Assembly (NCBI RefSeq): GCF_002776525.5
Contig: NC_045453.1
Location: 34,097,333-34,161,332 of the forward strand
Length of the DNA: 64,000 nucleotides
From: Piliocolobus tephrosceles
Taxonomy: Eukaryota > Chordata > Mammalia > Primates > Cercopithecidae
Direction of reading: 5' to 3'
The notes below the pieces were generated by a model that saw only the letters and a program-made list of their open reading frames with translations, was not told the DNA's origin and searched no databases. Below, piece by piece: positions 33,561 to 45,021 of the stretch. The first letter of the stretch is position 1; each line of letters begins with the position of its first letter. The position numbers were made by a program, and so were the translations under genes.

Positions 33561-34616
33561 CTGGTAAGAATCTTCCTACAAAGAGGATGTGTGTCTCTAG
33601 AGAGGTTTTGCATTGGCCATTGCCAGGCCCTAGGGGCGTTGTCAGTTTGGAACTGCTTTAAACTGAGTTTGAGGTTGGGGTTCTGCCGGCACCACCTAGA
33701 TGTGGTGAATGTGGTCTCCATCCTCTCCGAACAGCACTCGTACCCCTCTGCTCCACTGAGCCACTTTCCCTAAAGCCTCTGGAAGTGGCAGGAGGAGGGG
33801 CTAGGGTTTAACCTAATACGGAGTATGTGCGCTTTGAAGTGGCAGCGTTCTACAGTCTGTCCCCTACGAGACCATCCACCTGAATGGGCCCCAGGCTTTG
33901 TCTTCTTTCCCCATAACCAACCCCTTTCCTTCCCTTCTAAGACCATGAGATGAACACTCAGATCAGGAGTCTGGCAAATCCCCTGGACAAGAACAGCTGA
34001 ATTCATTGTGCCAATGACCAAATCCCCACCCCCGCTTGGATGGTGGTCTCAAGAGCTCTTGAACTCTTCCGGTCTGTTTGGCTCATCTTCGCCTTAATGC
34101 AACATGTTCAGCTGTCCCTGCCTGCGCTGGTTCAAATTCCTGCCCTACCGTATCGCCAAACGCGTGACTGGCCTCCTTTGCAGGGACTGGTTCCTGCTCT
34201 CCTGCCTCCTCTCCCGTTATCTTCTGTTGCTGTCCATGCTGTGTCCACGCTGTGTCCAGGCTGGCTGTAGCTCTTCACACACCAGGTTCCCAGGCTCAGG
34301 ATCGTCACAGATGCCTTTTCCACCAACAGGAATCACCATCTTCTCTTCGTGGGAGAAGCCGTACTCCCGTCCTGCCCACCTTTAAACTTAGCGTAGATGT
34401 CATTTACTCAAAGAGCCCCCGAGTGCCCAGGCCTCCTGTCCGCCTTGATCTCTGCACTTGGCATTTGCTATGTAGATTGCAGCTGCAGTTAAAGCATCAT
34501 GTGGGTAAGGATTTAATGCTTGGCACCAGACTGGAGCTGAGCTGCAGGAGGTCAGGAGCCACGGTTGTCCTAGCACATGGGGACGCCCATAGATGCTTCT
34601 CCCATGGCTCTGTGCT
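33561..34616. other. Unique sequence
   Basis: No gene or named repeat. Open frames at 34040-34385 are composition effects. Confidence 0.3.
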
Positions 34617-34815
34617 CAGCTGTGCAGCTGTCGGCCAGGAGCAGACCCCTATCTTGAAGCCTGAGCTGTCTGAGTAGTGGTGATCGTGTGTGGGGTTGAA
34701 GTTGACCCCGTCTCACTGTTCACCTTTCCTGGAAGAGTAGACCGTGTACCACTGCCTTTCGTGGCTGGTGCGGGGGTCCCTGTGGGTGCCCCTCCTTGAG
34801 CTGCAGTCGTGTGGT
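34617..34815 (+). repeat. Local duplication, copy A
   Basis: It shares GCTGTGCAGCTGTCGGCCAG, CTTGAAGCCTGAGCTGTCTG and CTTTCCTGGAAGAGTAGACC with copy B at 36589-36775, in the same order and orientation. The start of similarity is sharp at the GCTGTGCAGC word. The copies differ by substitutions and small indels. Confidence 0.85.
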
Positions 34816-35149
34816 ACCTGGCCTCACAGTTCCTGGAAGGAAACAACCTCTCGGTCTCCTCCAAAGGCATGGCCTCCCCGATGCTGACAGTGCCGCCCAG
34901 GACAACACTCAGCAATCCATGACACCCTCCTCTAGACAGGAGACATTGGATAAGTGGATTCTCACCTCCTAGCCACCTCTGTCTAGGTCACCTTCTTACT
35001 CACCAGTTATTCCACTCTGCCTTCCCTCAGCCTTCCCTGCGGAGGCCCTGGCATGCACTGAACTTGTGCCATGAGCTGTTTCCTTCTGGTGGAATGATGA
35101 GGGGGGCACGGCTTTGAGGTCTTTGATGGGAAGATGGAGGTGGTTTGGC
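34816..35149. other. Unique sequence
   Basis: Weak similarity to the sequence after copy B may extend for about 100 bp. Otherwise nothing is recognised. Confidence 0.3.
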
Positions 35150-35261
35150 ACCGTGAGGTTAGAGAGGCTGGGTTACCCAGCTCTGCCCGTCCTGGAGAGC
35201 TGCACACCGCGAGGTCAGAGAGGCTGGGTTGCCCGGCTCTGCCCTTCCTGGAGAGCTGCAC
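35150..35261 (+). repeat. 56-bp tandem duplication, 2 copies
   Basis: 35150-35205 and 35206-35261 both read ACCGYGAGGTYAGAGAGGC then TGGGTTRCCCRGCTCTGCCC and CCTGGAGAGCTGCAC, with about five differences. Confidence 0.95.
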
Positions 35262-35400
35262 ATGGATTCTTTTATCTCTGAAATGTGTTATGTCCCCCTG
35301 AGGGTGATGGCGTCTCCTTGTGGGATTGTTTTAGGGTTAAGCAAGAGAGTATGCCAAGCACTTAGCACAGTGCCCAGCACACCATCGGGTAAACCGTTGC
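35262..35400 (+). mobile_element. Probable MIR fragment
   Basis: GGGTTAAGCAAGAGAGTATGC then GCACTTAGCACAGTGCCCAG is the typical 3' half of MIR. Confidence 0.5.
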
Positions 35401-35799
35401 TGTCCTCGATATTTTGTGCCTTCAGGAAACAGAGAGAGGTGACCCTGCAGGTTCCAAAGGTGCTTCCTGAGAGAGGTCAAAGTTGGACCTGAAGGGTGAG
35501 GCAGGTGTGCCCTGGGGCCCAGAAGAGGAGGCGTCAGGACTGGCCCCAAGATGACACTCCTAGTCCATACATGTGGATATGTGAGCTGACCATGGGAGGA
35601 ACTCCCCCAAGTTCTGTTACCAATTTTCCATGTCTCTGAGATGAGTTTACATTACTGGGTTGAATTCTTTTTATATTTTGCAATTTTGTTTAAAAATTAT
35701 AAAAATAAAATATATTCACAACTAGAAGAAAGGAAAATCCTGCAGTTTAGGATGCTGGAAGGTAAAAGATACTCATCTCTCCTCTGACCCACTAATGTG
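35401..35799. other. Unique sequence
   Basis: Nothing recognised; 35640-35730 is strongly AT-rich. Confidence 0.3.
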
Positions 35800-36033
35800 A
35801 CACACATACACATACACAGACACAGACACATGCAGACACACAAACCCACACACAGATCCATATATACACACATACAGCCACACAAACACACAGAGGCACA
35901 CGTATAACCACAGAAACAGAAACAGCCACACAAACATACACACAGACACACACACACAGACATAGATACACACACATTTAACCACCCAAATGCACACAGA
36001 CAAAAAGATACACACAGACACACAAACACATAC
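35800..36033 (+). repeat. CA-rich degenerate simple repeat
   Basis: ACACAC, ACAGAC and ACATAC words fill about 230 bp without a long pure run. Frames on the minus strand give Cys/Val-rich pseudo-peptides of no significance. Confidence 0.95.
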
Positions 36034-36588
36034 CGATGTCCCGTTTGAGTCTGTGCTCAGATACATAATTAATCGTCACACTGACTCGTGGCTCAATCTT
36101 GTCACTGGTCCACGCAAGCCTCTCTTTTATAAATGTGTTTTTAATGACTCCACCCTGAAGTGTCTCTGCAGTGAGAGCGCCAGACAAGCCCGCACCCGCC
36201 CGTGGCCCTGCCCCTTCCTCCTGGTTCTTTCCCCACCCCACCCTCCTCTGGTCCCGCCCCAGGTCTCCACCCCCCAGATTCACTGTCTCTGTTCCCTGCT
36301 TTGCTTTCTAATGCAGTTTCATCACATCTGTGTGTTTAGCTGAAAGGTATCTCTATTTTGGGTTTGGGCTGTTTAAATGGTAATAAATGGGTATCTATAA
36401 TTAGGGGGCACTTACAGTTTGCATTCATTGTTGATCAGATTTATAAAGCAAACATTTTGGCCACCATATGGTATACCACTGTTTGAACTCCACAGTTCAC
36501 CATCCTGCAGTGTGGAGATGGCAGGGCTGGCTCTGCTTCTTTGCAGTTAGAATGTGTGTCGTCTGCATTTCTGCAGGCTCCCAGGCAA
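36034..36588. other. Unique sequence
   Basis: 36340-36480 is repeat-free and AT-rich (TAATAAATGGGTATC, TTTGCATTCATTGTTG) and may be constrained. No exon found. Confidence 0.3.
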
Positions 36589-36775
36589 GGGCTGTGCAGC
36601 TGTCGGCCAGGAGCAGAGCCCTGCCTTGAAGCCTGAGCTGTCTGTGGGTGGGGGTTGGGGGTTGGGGGTGTGGGGTTAACCCTGTCTCACTTTTCGCCTT
36701 TCCTGGAAGAGTAGACCATATGTATACCACTGCCCTTCGTCAGCTCCAAGGTGGGGTCCCAATTTCTGCCCCTAC
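36589..36775 (+). repeat. Local duplication, copy B, with a G-quadruplex motif
   Basis: This is the second copy of the segment at 34617-34815, about 1.97 kb downstream in direct orientation. It contains a G-rich insert at 36645-36675 with runs of 3, 5, 5, 5 and 4 G separated by 1-3 bases, absent from copy A. Confidence 0.85.
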
Positions 36776-36974
36776 AGCCACAGCTGCACTGTGCAGCGAG
36801 CCACTTCCTCTCCCAGAAGGGGTCATGTCATACTTGGAAGCCTGTGCCCTCGAAGGGGTGCAGGATGACACTGTGACCCTTCTTCGATTTGCGTCTTCCT
36901 GATGGCACATTAGGTTTCACATCCCCTCATAGGCTCCACTGGCCGTGAGTGCTCCCTGTGATGTGCCCATTCAT
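36776..36974. other. Unique sequence
   Basis: No gene or repeat recognised. Confidence 0.3.
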
Positions 36975-37420
36975 ACCTTCTGCCCATGCTTCTATTCTGG
37001 CGTTAGCATTTTTAAAACAGCTCGGGGGTACTCTGTATTGTCCTACAGCTTGATTTTTAAAGATATCACAGACAACAGGTGGATGTTGGCTACATGTGTA
37101 TGGTTTGTGTGTACATGTTATACGTGTGCAAATACATGAGTTACGTTTTTATTGTGTGCTTTTTTCATTTAACAACATCTCTTGGAGCTGTTTCATGAAA
37201 ACAAAATACATCTAAAATGTAACTTCAATCATGCCGTGGTGTGAGCATAACGTGCTATATTTAACGAAGCGCTTATATTCTGTTTCGAGTTTTTTACATT
37301 ATAAACTGCTTTGTGATAAACAGCCTTGGAGTCCAGTCTTTTCACATTTGAATTTTTCTCTCCTTAGGAGATATTTTAGGTAACAGAAGCGTTGAGTCAA
37401 AGGACATATTTTAAAAGCTT
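36975..37420 (-). mobile_element. Old LINE-1 3' fragment (L1ME-like)
   Basis: The plus strand reads TTTTTTCATTTAACAACATCTC, GTGATAAACAGCCTTGG and GAGTCAAAGGACATATTTTAA in the order of a reversed L1ME 3' region. Confidence 0.55.
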
Positions 37421-37794
37421 CCTTTTATATATGGCTAAACTGATCAAGGTTTTTCGGTGGTGTTTGTTTTTGTTTTCTGGGAATGCAAATAGCTAGACGC
37501 TGTTCTGCCAGTGGGCTGAAGTCCCTCAGCCCACAGTCCCCAGACCCAGCCGTGACTGTGCACCTGTGTGGCATTCGGAGGGGCAGGGAGGGGTGGGGGT
37601 ACAGGCTCTGCCTCCTCTGTCCTCTTGCTCTTGGGCAGCTCATTCCTGGCTTTTCCGCCTTGACCATGTGGTGGCCTGTCTCAGATGTTCTTTATCTTAT
37701 CACATGGCATGTCCATGTCCTGCTGGGCACTTCTGGCACTTCGCACAGCTCCTAAACATCTGTTTTTCCCTGTGGTTACAGATATCACCGCCTT
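37421..37794. other. Unique sequence
   Basis: Nothing recognised. Confidence 0.3.
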
Positions 37795-37905
37795 GTAAAA
37801 GTGAGCATGTCTTTCCTGTCCACTACAGTATTTCTCATAGCTAATTCCAATGCCTGGCATACAGTAGGTGCTTTAGATATTTGTTGAATGAACGTATGAT
37901 TGGAT
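37795..37905 (+). mobile_element. LINE L2 3' end
   Basis: AATGCCTGGCATACAGTAGG, then GATATTTGTTGAATGAACG, is a clear L2 3' terminus. Confidence 0.7.
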
Positions 37906-37970
37906 TTGACAAAGGATAGAGAAAAGACTGGGATAACGCCTCTCAGCATCTTCCTTGTTGTTCTGTAGAT

Positions 37971-38166
37971 CGATGCTTCTCACCTGGGCCAGGAACACAT
38001 GGCGATGTCTGGAGGCATTTTTTGTTATCACATCGGGGGTGAGAACAATCGGCACCTGGTGGGTGTGGGCTGGGGATGCCGCTGAACATCCTGCTGTGCA
38101 CAGGGCAGACCCCACAACAAAGGGTCCTCCCTGAAGTGCCCACAGCACCATGTCTGGGAAACCCCG
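37971..38166 (+). mobile_element. MER20 DNA transposon (hAT-Charlie)
   Basis: It begins CGATGCTTCTCACCTGGGCC, retains GGCGATGTCTGGAGGCATTT and ends GTCTGGGAAACCCCG. Flanks CTGTAGAT and ATTGAGAT are a weak 8-bp duplication. Its last 31 bp form the start of the minisatellite that follows. Confidence 0.85.
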
Positions 38167-38400
38167 ATTGAGATCATGTGGTCATAGGGTGCCCATAGCA
38201 CCATGTCTAGGAAACCCTAAATGAGATCGCAAGGTCATAGGGTGCCCACAGCGCTGTGTCTGGGAAACCCCATTTGAGATCGAGCAGTCGTAGGGTGCCC
38301 GTAGCGCCGTGTCTGGGAAACCCTGATTGACATCATGTGGTCATAGGGTGCTCAAAGCACCATGTCTGGGAAACCCTGAGTGAGATCGTGCAGTCATAGG
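38136..38400 (+). repeat. 53-bp minisatellite, 5 copies, seeded by the MER20 end
   Basis: Units start at 38136, 38189, 38242, 38295 and 38348, all exactly 53 bp with no indels. Each contains GTGCCCAYAGCRCC, TGTCTGGGAAACCC and TGAGATC...GTCATAGG. The first 31 bp of unit 1 are MER20 terminus and the other 22 bp are flank, so the unit straddles the transposon boundary. Confidence 0.95.
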
Positions 38401-41244
38401 TAATTTTCTCCCTTTTCTTTGTATCAACTTTCCAAATTCTCTGAAATAATTTCATAGTTAAAAAATTACTTATTAAAGAGATATTATTCGCTAATACAAG
38501 CTGGGGAACAGGAGGCAGTGCCGCAAGGGGTAGCCCGACCACAGCACACTGCTCCCGTCTGCTTGTTTTTGTCCTGCATGGGGAATTTTTGGGGTGCCAG
38601 GTTGAAGGTCTGCACGTAACCTCAGGCCTCAGAGCACTTGGACATTTGTCCTGAAAACACCCCCGAGATGTGCCCACTCTGTGGTTTGCCGAGTAAGTGA
38701 GCCCAGGAACGCAATAATTTACTCGAGTGGACAGAATTAGCACCAGTTAGGGAGAGGGGCTGAGTGCTGTATTGAGGGGCCTGGAAGCCATGAGGGCTGG
38801 GCTGGGCCTGGACTTGCTAAACACATCTGATCTGACACTGGCATCAGGAGAAAGGTGGGGGGCAGCTGGTTTTCGCGGGTGACCTACTAGCCAGGGCGCT
38901 TCCTGCAGTAGACCAGAATGTCCACCACCTGCGCCCTCTGAACTGCTTTCTTGGACTAAGGGACGTCGCCGGGCTGGACACACGTCCCCACCACTCTGCA
39001 CGTGTGGCATAAGGGGCTCAGCAATTGTCTAAACGGAGGCTCCTTCTTAGACAGCAAAGCTGTGTGTTTTGTATTCCGTTGGCCTCATTTCCTGTGGGGA
39101 TATTTCCTGGCTGCAGCATGTCTGTGCTTGGTTAGTAAGACAGTTGGTCCAAAGCTCTTCTCTCCCATGGGGAATATGAGCAGAACGATCCTTAGGTAGA
39201 AAAGCGGAGAACCAGCACTCCTGCTACTTTTGCGTTGGTGGACAAGAAATAACAGTGGGAGGACACTGCCTGTCCCTAATTACCTGCCCTGCATCCAATT
39301 TGCTGGCGTCGGGCGGCTTTCCCGAGGCGAGCCCTTGGGGACGCTGAACCGCTAGGAGGGACAGCGGCTCCGGGGCCTGCAGGGCTCCAGGATTTTTTTC
39401 TGCCAGGTACACTTCCCCCTGCGTTCTGCAGAAAGGCGAAGATGAGCAGCTGGGAGAAAGGCAGCCCCAGTGACTCAGCATGGAGATGCTAAGGGATCGG
39501 GGAGAGCTGGCTACTTCTCATCCTTTCCCCGGCCTCACTTGCCGTGAAATCACCTGAACTTCTGAGGTGCTCTAGGGCCAAATGCCAGGGCAAGGTGAGC
39601 AGGGGTTTCAGCATCATGGGCGACAGAGGACAAAGGCCCAAAGAGCTTTGTAGAACTAAGTGGTGGTTGGGCAGCTCGTGCTGCAGCAGGTGAACCCGAG
39701 CATGTGACGTGGTCACAGGGACTCTTCCAGTGGTTTCACGTGCAGTGTGAGTGGCCTTAACACGGGACCCGGACATGCTCCCTCTGGGCTGGGGAGGGAC
39801 AGGAACCCAAGGCAGATCCTTCCACCAAATGAGTGTTTTGCTGTCAGGACACAGCCTCCCTGGAAACAGAGGCTCCCCCGCGATTCCGCCCGGAGTCCCA
39901 TGCTGCTCAGTATGCCCCATCCCAGGGCGTCGCCGGGGTGGAACGCACGGCGCCCTGACGTGATTTTCCAGAGATCTGAGTTCCTTGAATATTAAAATTA
40001 ACCTTTTTTAATAACAAAAATGATATAGTCCATTGAAGTAGGGCTGGATTTATCTTATGACAGTGCTTGTCATGGCCTTGAGTATTTATTGAGTAGTTTC
40101 AAAAGTTCATTAAACTCAAGAGATTAAATATTGCCCTGAGCAGTGCCCCATAAAGGGGAAATATGGTCCTATTACTTAGTAAAATGTTGTGCTATGTTGT
40201 TAATTTAACTCCCTTGGGTTCTCATCTTCTGATGCAAAAGACATTTTCCCGTGCTGTTAAATTTGAACCTCGGACTGTTTCTCACAGTATTCATCAGAAA
40301 CTCAGTATCGCACATTTATTTCTTAGCAGGGTAGAAACACTGGCCCCCACAGTGCTCTAGAAATGTCAGATGCATTTGTCTTCCATTAGCCCCACCACCA
40401 TCCCCTGTGTCACTGCACTGAGTAAAGCCAGTGGATTGACACAAAGGCTCCCCAGTTGGGGAAGGAGGTGCAGGTTCCCCGATACTCACGACGGGCAGCC
40501 AAGCTTCCTGCTTGGGCACACGTCTTGTCGCTCCGGGCTTGACGGGATAGAACACGTGAGCACAGAGCCGCTGCGGGGCCCCTCAGTGATCAGGGCCGTT
40601 TATTTTCCTCCTAATTGCTTACTGAATTGATTCCCACTGAATCTCTGTAGAAATATCCTCTTTATTATCTCATCTGACCCGAGGGCCTTCGTTTGGTTTG
40701 TATGGAGTGGTCTTGGTGACATCAACAACACTGTTTAATCAGTCCTCGCGGGAGCTTCCCTGGGGGGCAGGACCCAGTCAGTGTTCCCTCCAACAACAGG
40801 CCATTTCACAGGCGAGCCCACACGCCTGGAGAGAAATGCAAGGCCCGACATCTGGTCTTCCAGTGGCGTGGGGGGCAGCAGCTGGGCGCCAGAGTCTTCC
40901 TTGCCTCCTAGCTTGTGTATGGATCAAAAACCACCAGCCCTCTGATGTTGAGGACCCCCAGGAATTGGCAAAATTAAACCTAGATGCTTTGATCAGTGGC
41001 AACAAGGGACACCCTGAACCACGACTTTCTTCCCAGGGTAATTCTGAATGACAGCCCAGAGTGGAGTCTTTATGGAGCAGGTTCCTCACGTAGCCCACAT
41101 TTGCCACAGCCACTTGGCTGAGCCCTGTTTTAGGTGTTGGCAAGGCGGGTGTTGAGTTACAGAGACCCAAAGCGCAGTGGTTGCATCAGGGATCATCAAA
41201 GTAGACCTGGCTGGGTGAGAGTCACTGCCGCCCCTCACGTCTCT
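38401..41244. other. Unique sequence with AT-rich patches
   Basis: 39965-40330 and 40590-40690 are repeat-free and AT-rich (TTAATAACAAAAATG, TCCTCCTAATTGCTTACTG) and could be constrained. No exon is supported elsewhere. Confidence 0.35.
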
Positions 41245-41370
41245 GTTGTGTCAGGACAAGATGTGTAGCTGGCGGGGTCCTCATGAGGATTACATGAGCC
41301 CTGGAGACCATGCAGTGAACTGTTACACCCCAGGGCTCAGTGCGTGAGAGCTGCTGCCATCTTCACCGCC
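41245..41370 (+). mobile_element. Probable MIR fragment
   Basis: CCTCATGAGGATTACATGAG then CAGGGCTCAGTGCGTGAGAG resembles the MIR 3' half. Confidence 0.45.
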
Positions 41371-42128
41371 AAGATAGATGTGCCGTGGCCTCTCCTCTTC
41401 TGTAAAATGGGCCTGTAAAGCCCCTGGAAAAGAGTGTGCACTTAACGTTACCATCGACATCATCATAATGATTGCCCCATATTCTGTTAGACCAGTTTAA
41501 CATTGCTCTATCTGCATAGATCGCAGACATATAATAAAAATACTTATATAAATCATTGCATTATTATGATTCATCGAGAACTATGCTGTGTGTTTTGAGA
41601 TGTGAGAACAGGAAAGAGACCACCGTCAGCTTTGAAGGATTTGTAGGTGATGTTGGTTCATGTCTCAGGTTCGGCCCGTGGTTCCTGGGAAATGTTTTCC
41701 TCTCTAACCACAGCCCCAGCCCTTTGACCTCAGTCCCCACCGATCTCAGAGGTGCCCCTTCTCCCGGACATCTTCATTTCTACCTGGGAGGGCCCCACCC
41801 CAGCATCTCCTGCCATGCAGGACTCTCCCGTCTGCCTGCCCCTCTCGGGCAGAACCCACCTCTCAGCCCCAGCGACCATAGGCAGGTGAGCAGCAGCAGC
41901 CCACTCCTGAAAACAGCTTCATTTGTAAAGAAAGTCGGTTGTTCCCATCTTCCTAGAAAGACATGGATTTCTTTAACTCTTTCCTGTTTCCACTTTGATA
42001 GAGACATAGAGATACAAAAGTGAGAATGCCCCTTTTCTCTGGCAAGGACAGTAAGAAGTAGGTGACAGGCAGCACTTGTCCTCAGGCTGGGCCGAAGAGA
42101 GCACCAGGGCGGGGTGAGGACTGTGGCC
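41371..42128. other. Unique sequence
   Basis: No gene or clear repeat recognised. Confidence 0.3.
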
Positions 42129-42188
42129 AGGGGACAGCTGAGCACCATCTCAGCAGTCAGGGGACAGCTAAGCACCTCCTGAGCAGTC
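42129..42188 (+). repeat. 30-bp tandem duplication, 2 copies
   Basis: Both copies read AGGGGACAGCTRAGCACC, then a four- or five-base difference, then GAGCAGTC or CAGCAGTC. Confidence 0.93.
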
Positions 42189-42309
42189 AGGCGGCCTCTC
42201 TCGGTGGGTGGTGGAGCCAGAACTGCTTCCCTTTCCAACCTCTCAAAAGGAGCCAACATATCCATATTTTTATATGAAATTAGTTAATTTTTAAATGTTG
42301 GAAACTTCA

Positions 42310-42605
42310 TTTTTTTTTTTTTGAGACAGAGTCTCGCTCTGTCACCCAGGCCGGAGTGCAGTGGCGGGATCTCAGCTCACTGCAAGCTCCGCCTCCCAGG
42401 TTTACGCCATTCTCCTGCCTCAGCCTCCTGAGTAGCTGGGACTACAGGCGCCCACCACCTCACCCAGCTAGTTTTTTGTATTTTTTTAGTAGAGACGGGG
42501 TTTCACCGTGTTAGCCAGGATGGTGTCGATCTCCTGACCTTGTGATCCACCCGTCTCGGCCTCCCAAAGTGCTAGGATTACAGGCTTGAGCCACCACGCC
42601 CGGCC
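42310..42605 (-). mobile_element. Young AluY element, Old World monkey type
   Basis: A T run (42310-42322) is followed by GAGACAGAGTCTCGCTC. The element includes GGCCGGAGTGCAGTGGCGGG, CAGCTAGTTTTTTGTATTTT, CACCCGTCTCGGCC and CAGGCTTGAGCC. These variants are what I remember from macaque and baboon AluY subfamilies. No clear target-site duplication could be seen. Confidence 0.93.
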
Positions 42606-43326
42606 CATATTTTTTAAAGAACATAAAACTCTATGAGCCCAACAGAAGGCACCTGTGGTTTGGAAGCAGCCAGAGGCCATGGGACTGTGAGCCCCCACAG
42701 CCCTGCCCCTGCCACCCCCACCCCGCCTAGCAGTGATTCTGAGGCCCCCCGTTCCATCCTGGAAAAGTGCTCCCTGAGCTGGGGCACCTGTCTGGACCCC
42801 CACCTGTGGCTCCTAGGCTGGAGGTTAGAGTCTCCTTGGAGAACTGGAAATGGTAGCCTTGACCTCTGAAGCCGCTGTCCTCCTGGGAGGATAGGACACC
42901 GGGCATGATGGGCCTTGGGAAGTCCCTGGGGGGAGATGCACCTTCAGCTTCTCATATGCCTGCCTGTCCTAATCCTGAAATCTCACTTTGTCAAAAAAAA
43001 AAAAAAAAAAAGTGCTGAGGAACTTATCCAGAGAAAAATATTTTACTCTTGTAACTCTAAAATGTAGACATCTGTTATTTTATAAATTATATACTGGAAC
43101 TCCTGTACTACTGTTATTTGGTAAAAACATACAACATAAATTGACATCTTAAAGTTGCAAAAATAAATTTGTAATATTATTAACAGCAGAAGAACCTTTT
43201 TGCTCATATACGACATATATACATGCATACATATATATATGGCATTAATATGTACATGGCATTATTAATACTGTATATGATATACCATGACATAATATAT
43301 GCATAGTATTATCAATAATGTTACTA
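42606..43326. other. Unique sequence with poly-A and AT-rich region
   Basis: A run of 19 A lies at 42993-43011 without an upstream AATAAA or any retrogene-like sequence. 43040-43326 is strongly AT-rich, including ATACATATATATATGG at 43228. Confidence 0.4.
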
Positions 43327-43608
43327 GCCAGGCACAGTGACTCACACCTGTAATCCCAGCACTTTGGGAGGGCAAGGCAGGAGGAGCTCTTGAGTCCAGG
43401 AGTTTGAGACCAGCCTGGGCAACATGGTCTCTACAAAAATCACAAGCATTAGTTGGGCATGGTGTTTCACGCCTATAGTCGCAGCTACTCCAGGGGCTGA
43501 GGTGGGAGGATTGCTTGAGCCCAGGAGGTCAAGACTGCAGTGAGCCAAGATAGCATCACCGTCACCACCTTGCGGCCTGGGAAACAGGGAGACTGTGTTT
43601 CAAATAAC
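43327..43608 (+). mobile_element. Alu element (AluJ-like)
   Basis: Old Alu with CACAGTGACTCACACCTG and TTGAGTCCAGGAGTTTGAG and a degraded tail. AATGTTACTAG flanks it on both sides (43316-43326 and from 43610), a target-site duplication of 11 bp. Confidence 0.95.
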
Positions 43609-43620
43609 AAATGTTACTAG

Positions 43621-44259
43621 TATTCTAAACATTTAGGTTTTAAAGGGCTTGCTAGCTTTGCTATTGAGGTATTATTATCTAAAGGCACAAAAACTCTCAG
43701 GGGAGTGTCCTCCTTAGTGATAGCCAGCATTGATCCATATTTCAGTCTTCTTATTTCAGATGATTGGGATGATTTCATCAATTCAATTAGATCCTCACTT
43801 GTCTTTACCCCTAATGTGGCTGACAGATAGCTGGCATTAGGACTGGATGTGGGGCCACCAAATTTGTTTGAGCAAATAATAAATAAGTTTTATTGGCACT
43901 CAGGCCCACCCGTCATGCTGTCTTTGATTCTTTTATGCCACAACAGCAGCAGCGTCGAGTAGTTGCTGCAGAGACCACATAGCCCTGAAAGCCTAAATGA
44001 CAGTTACCAGTTGACCTTTTGCAGAAAAAGTGGTTATTCCCAAACTCAGGTGGGGGTGGAGGGTGAGGGCCACATCCCAGTACCATCCTGGCTACATCGA
44101 AATTGCCAGGGCCCTTGAAGACCCAGGTCTAGGCCCCTTCCTTGGAGACCTAGCAGGCAGGGAGCCCGGGACTGTGTATAGAACTGAGCCCCTGGGGCCA
44201 TCATGGAGGGCGGGAAGAGGATCGGGGAAGCAGGTGGACTTCCCAGGATGCTGGCAGCG
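43621..44259. other. Unique sequence
   Basis: Nothing recognised. Confidence 0.3.
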
Positions 44260-44360
44260 TCCAGTGTTTCTCAAATTGCATTCTGTGCTTAGACCACCAG
44301 GGGTGCTGCCCCCTCACAGCAGTTCCTGCCCTCACCTGGCCGCAGAACTACTGAGTAACC
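44260..44360 (+). mobile_element. Possible MER5-like hAT fragment
   Basis: CAGTGTTTCTCAAATTGCATT starts like a MER5 terminus and GACCACCAGGGGTGCT follows. Short and diverged. Confidence 0.35.
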
Positions 44361-44715
44361 TGTTGCCCTGAGCATCTCTGTGCCTGGGACTGGCCACGGG
44401 GAGCATCCTGAGACCAGCAGACCTGGCCCGGCTTCCTTGGCCTGGTGGCTCCAGCTCCCCTGCAGACTTCCTCCTCCTGTCTCCAGCGTCTCCAGGTTTC
44501 TCAGCTCACAGTTCTGGGGCCCTGAAGAGGCCCCCAAGGGGTAGCTTCTTCCTCTGTTCAATCAGTCGCCATAGACGCTGTGACCCATCGCCAGCCTAGG
44601 AGGGAGATGCCAGGGGCCAGATGCCCTGGGGTAGGGAGAGATGCCCCAGGGCTCTAGTGGTTTTCATGATACACTTTTTAATACTACTTAAATCTTTCAA
44701 CTATGTAAACAGTAT
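44361..44715. other. Unique sequence
   Basis: Nothing recognised. Confidence 0.3.
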
Positions 44716-44730
44716 CTTGATAAAAATATT

Positions 44731-45021
44731 GTTTTGCTTTTAAGACAGGGTCTCACTTTGTCACCCTGGCTGGAGTGCAGTAACATAATAACAGCTCACT
44801 GCAGCTTCGACTTCCCGGGCCCAAGCATTTCTCCCACCTCAGCCCCCACAAGTAGCTGGATTACAGGTACGCCACCCCACCCAGCTAATTTTTTGTATTT
44901 TTTGTAATACGGGGTTTTGCCGTGTTGCCCAGGCTGGTCTCAAACTGCCGAGCTTGGGCGATCTGCCTGCTTCAGCCTCCCAAAGTGCTGGGATTATAGG
45001 TGTGCACCACCGCACCTGGCC
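44731..45021 (-). mobile_element. Alu element (AluJ-like) in minus orientation
   Basis: It begins GTTTTGCTTTTAAGACAGGG and ends CCGCACCTGGCC. CTTGATAAAAATATT (44716-44730) and CTTTGATAAAAGTATT (from 45021) form a diverged target-site duplication. Confidence 0.94.

Noticed and set aside
38136..38400. Regular direct repeats that could suggest a CRISPR array
   Set aside because: The units are contiguous with no unique spacers, and the context is primate nuclear DNA.
42993..43011. A19 run as the tail of a processed pseudogene
   Set aside because: There is no AATAAA, no recognisable transcript-derived sequence upstream and no target-site duplication.
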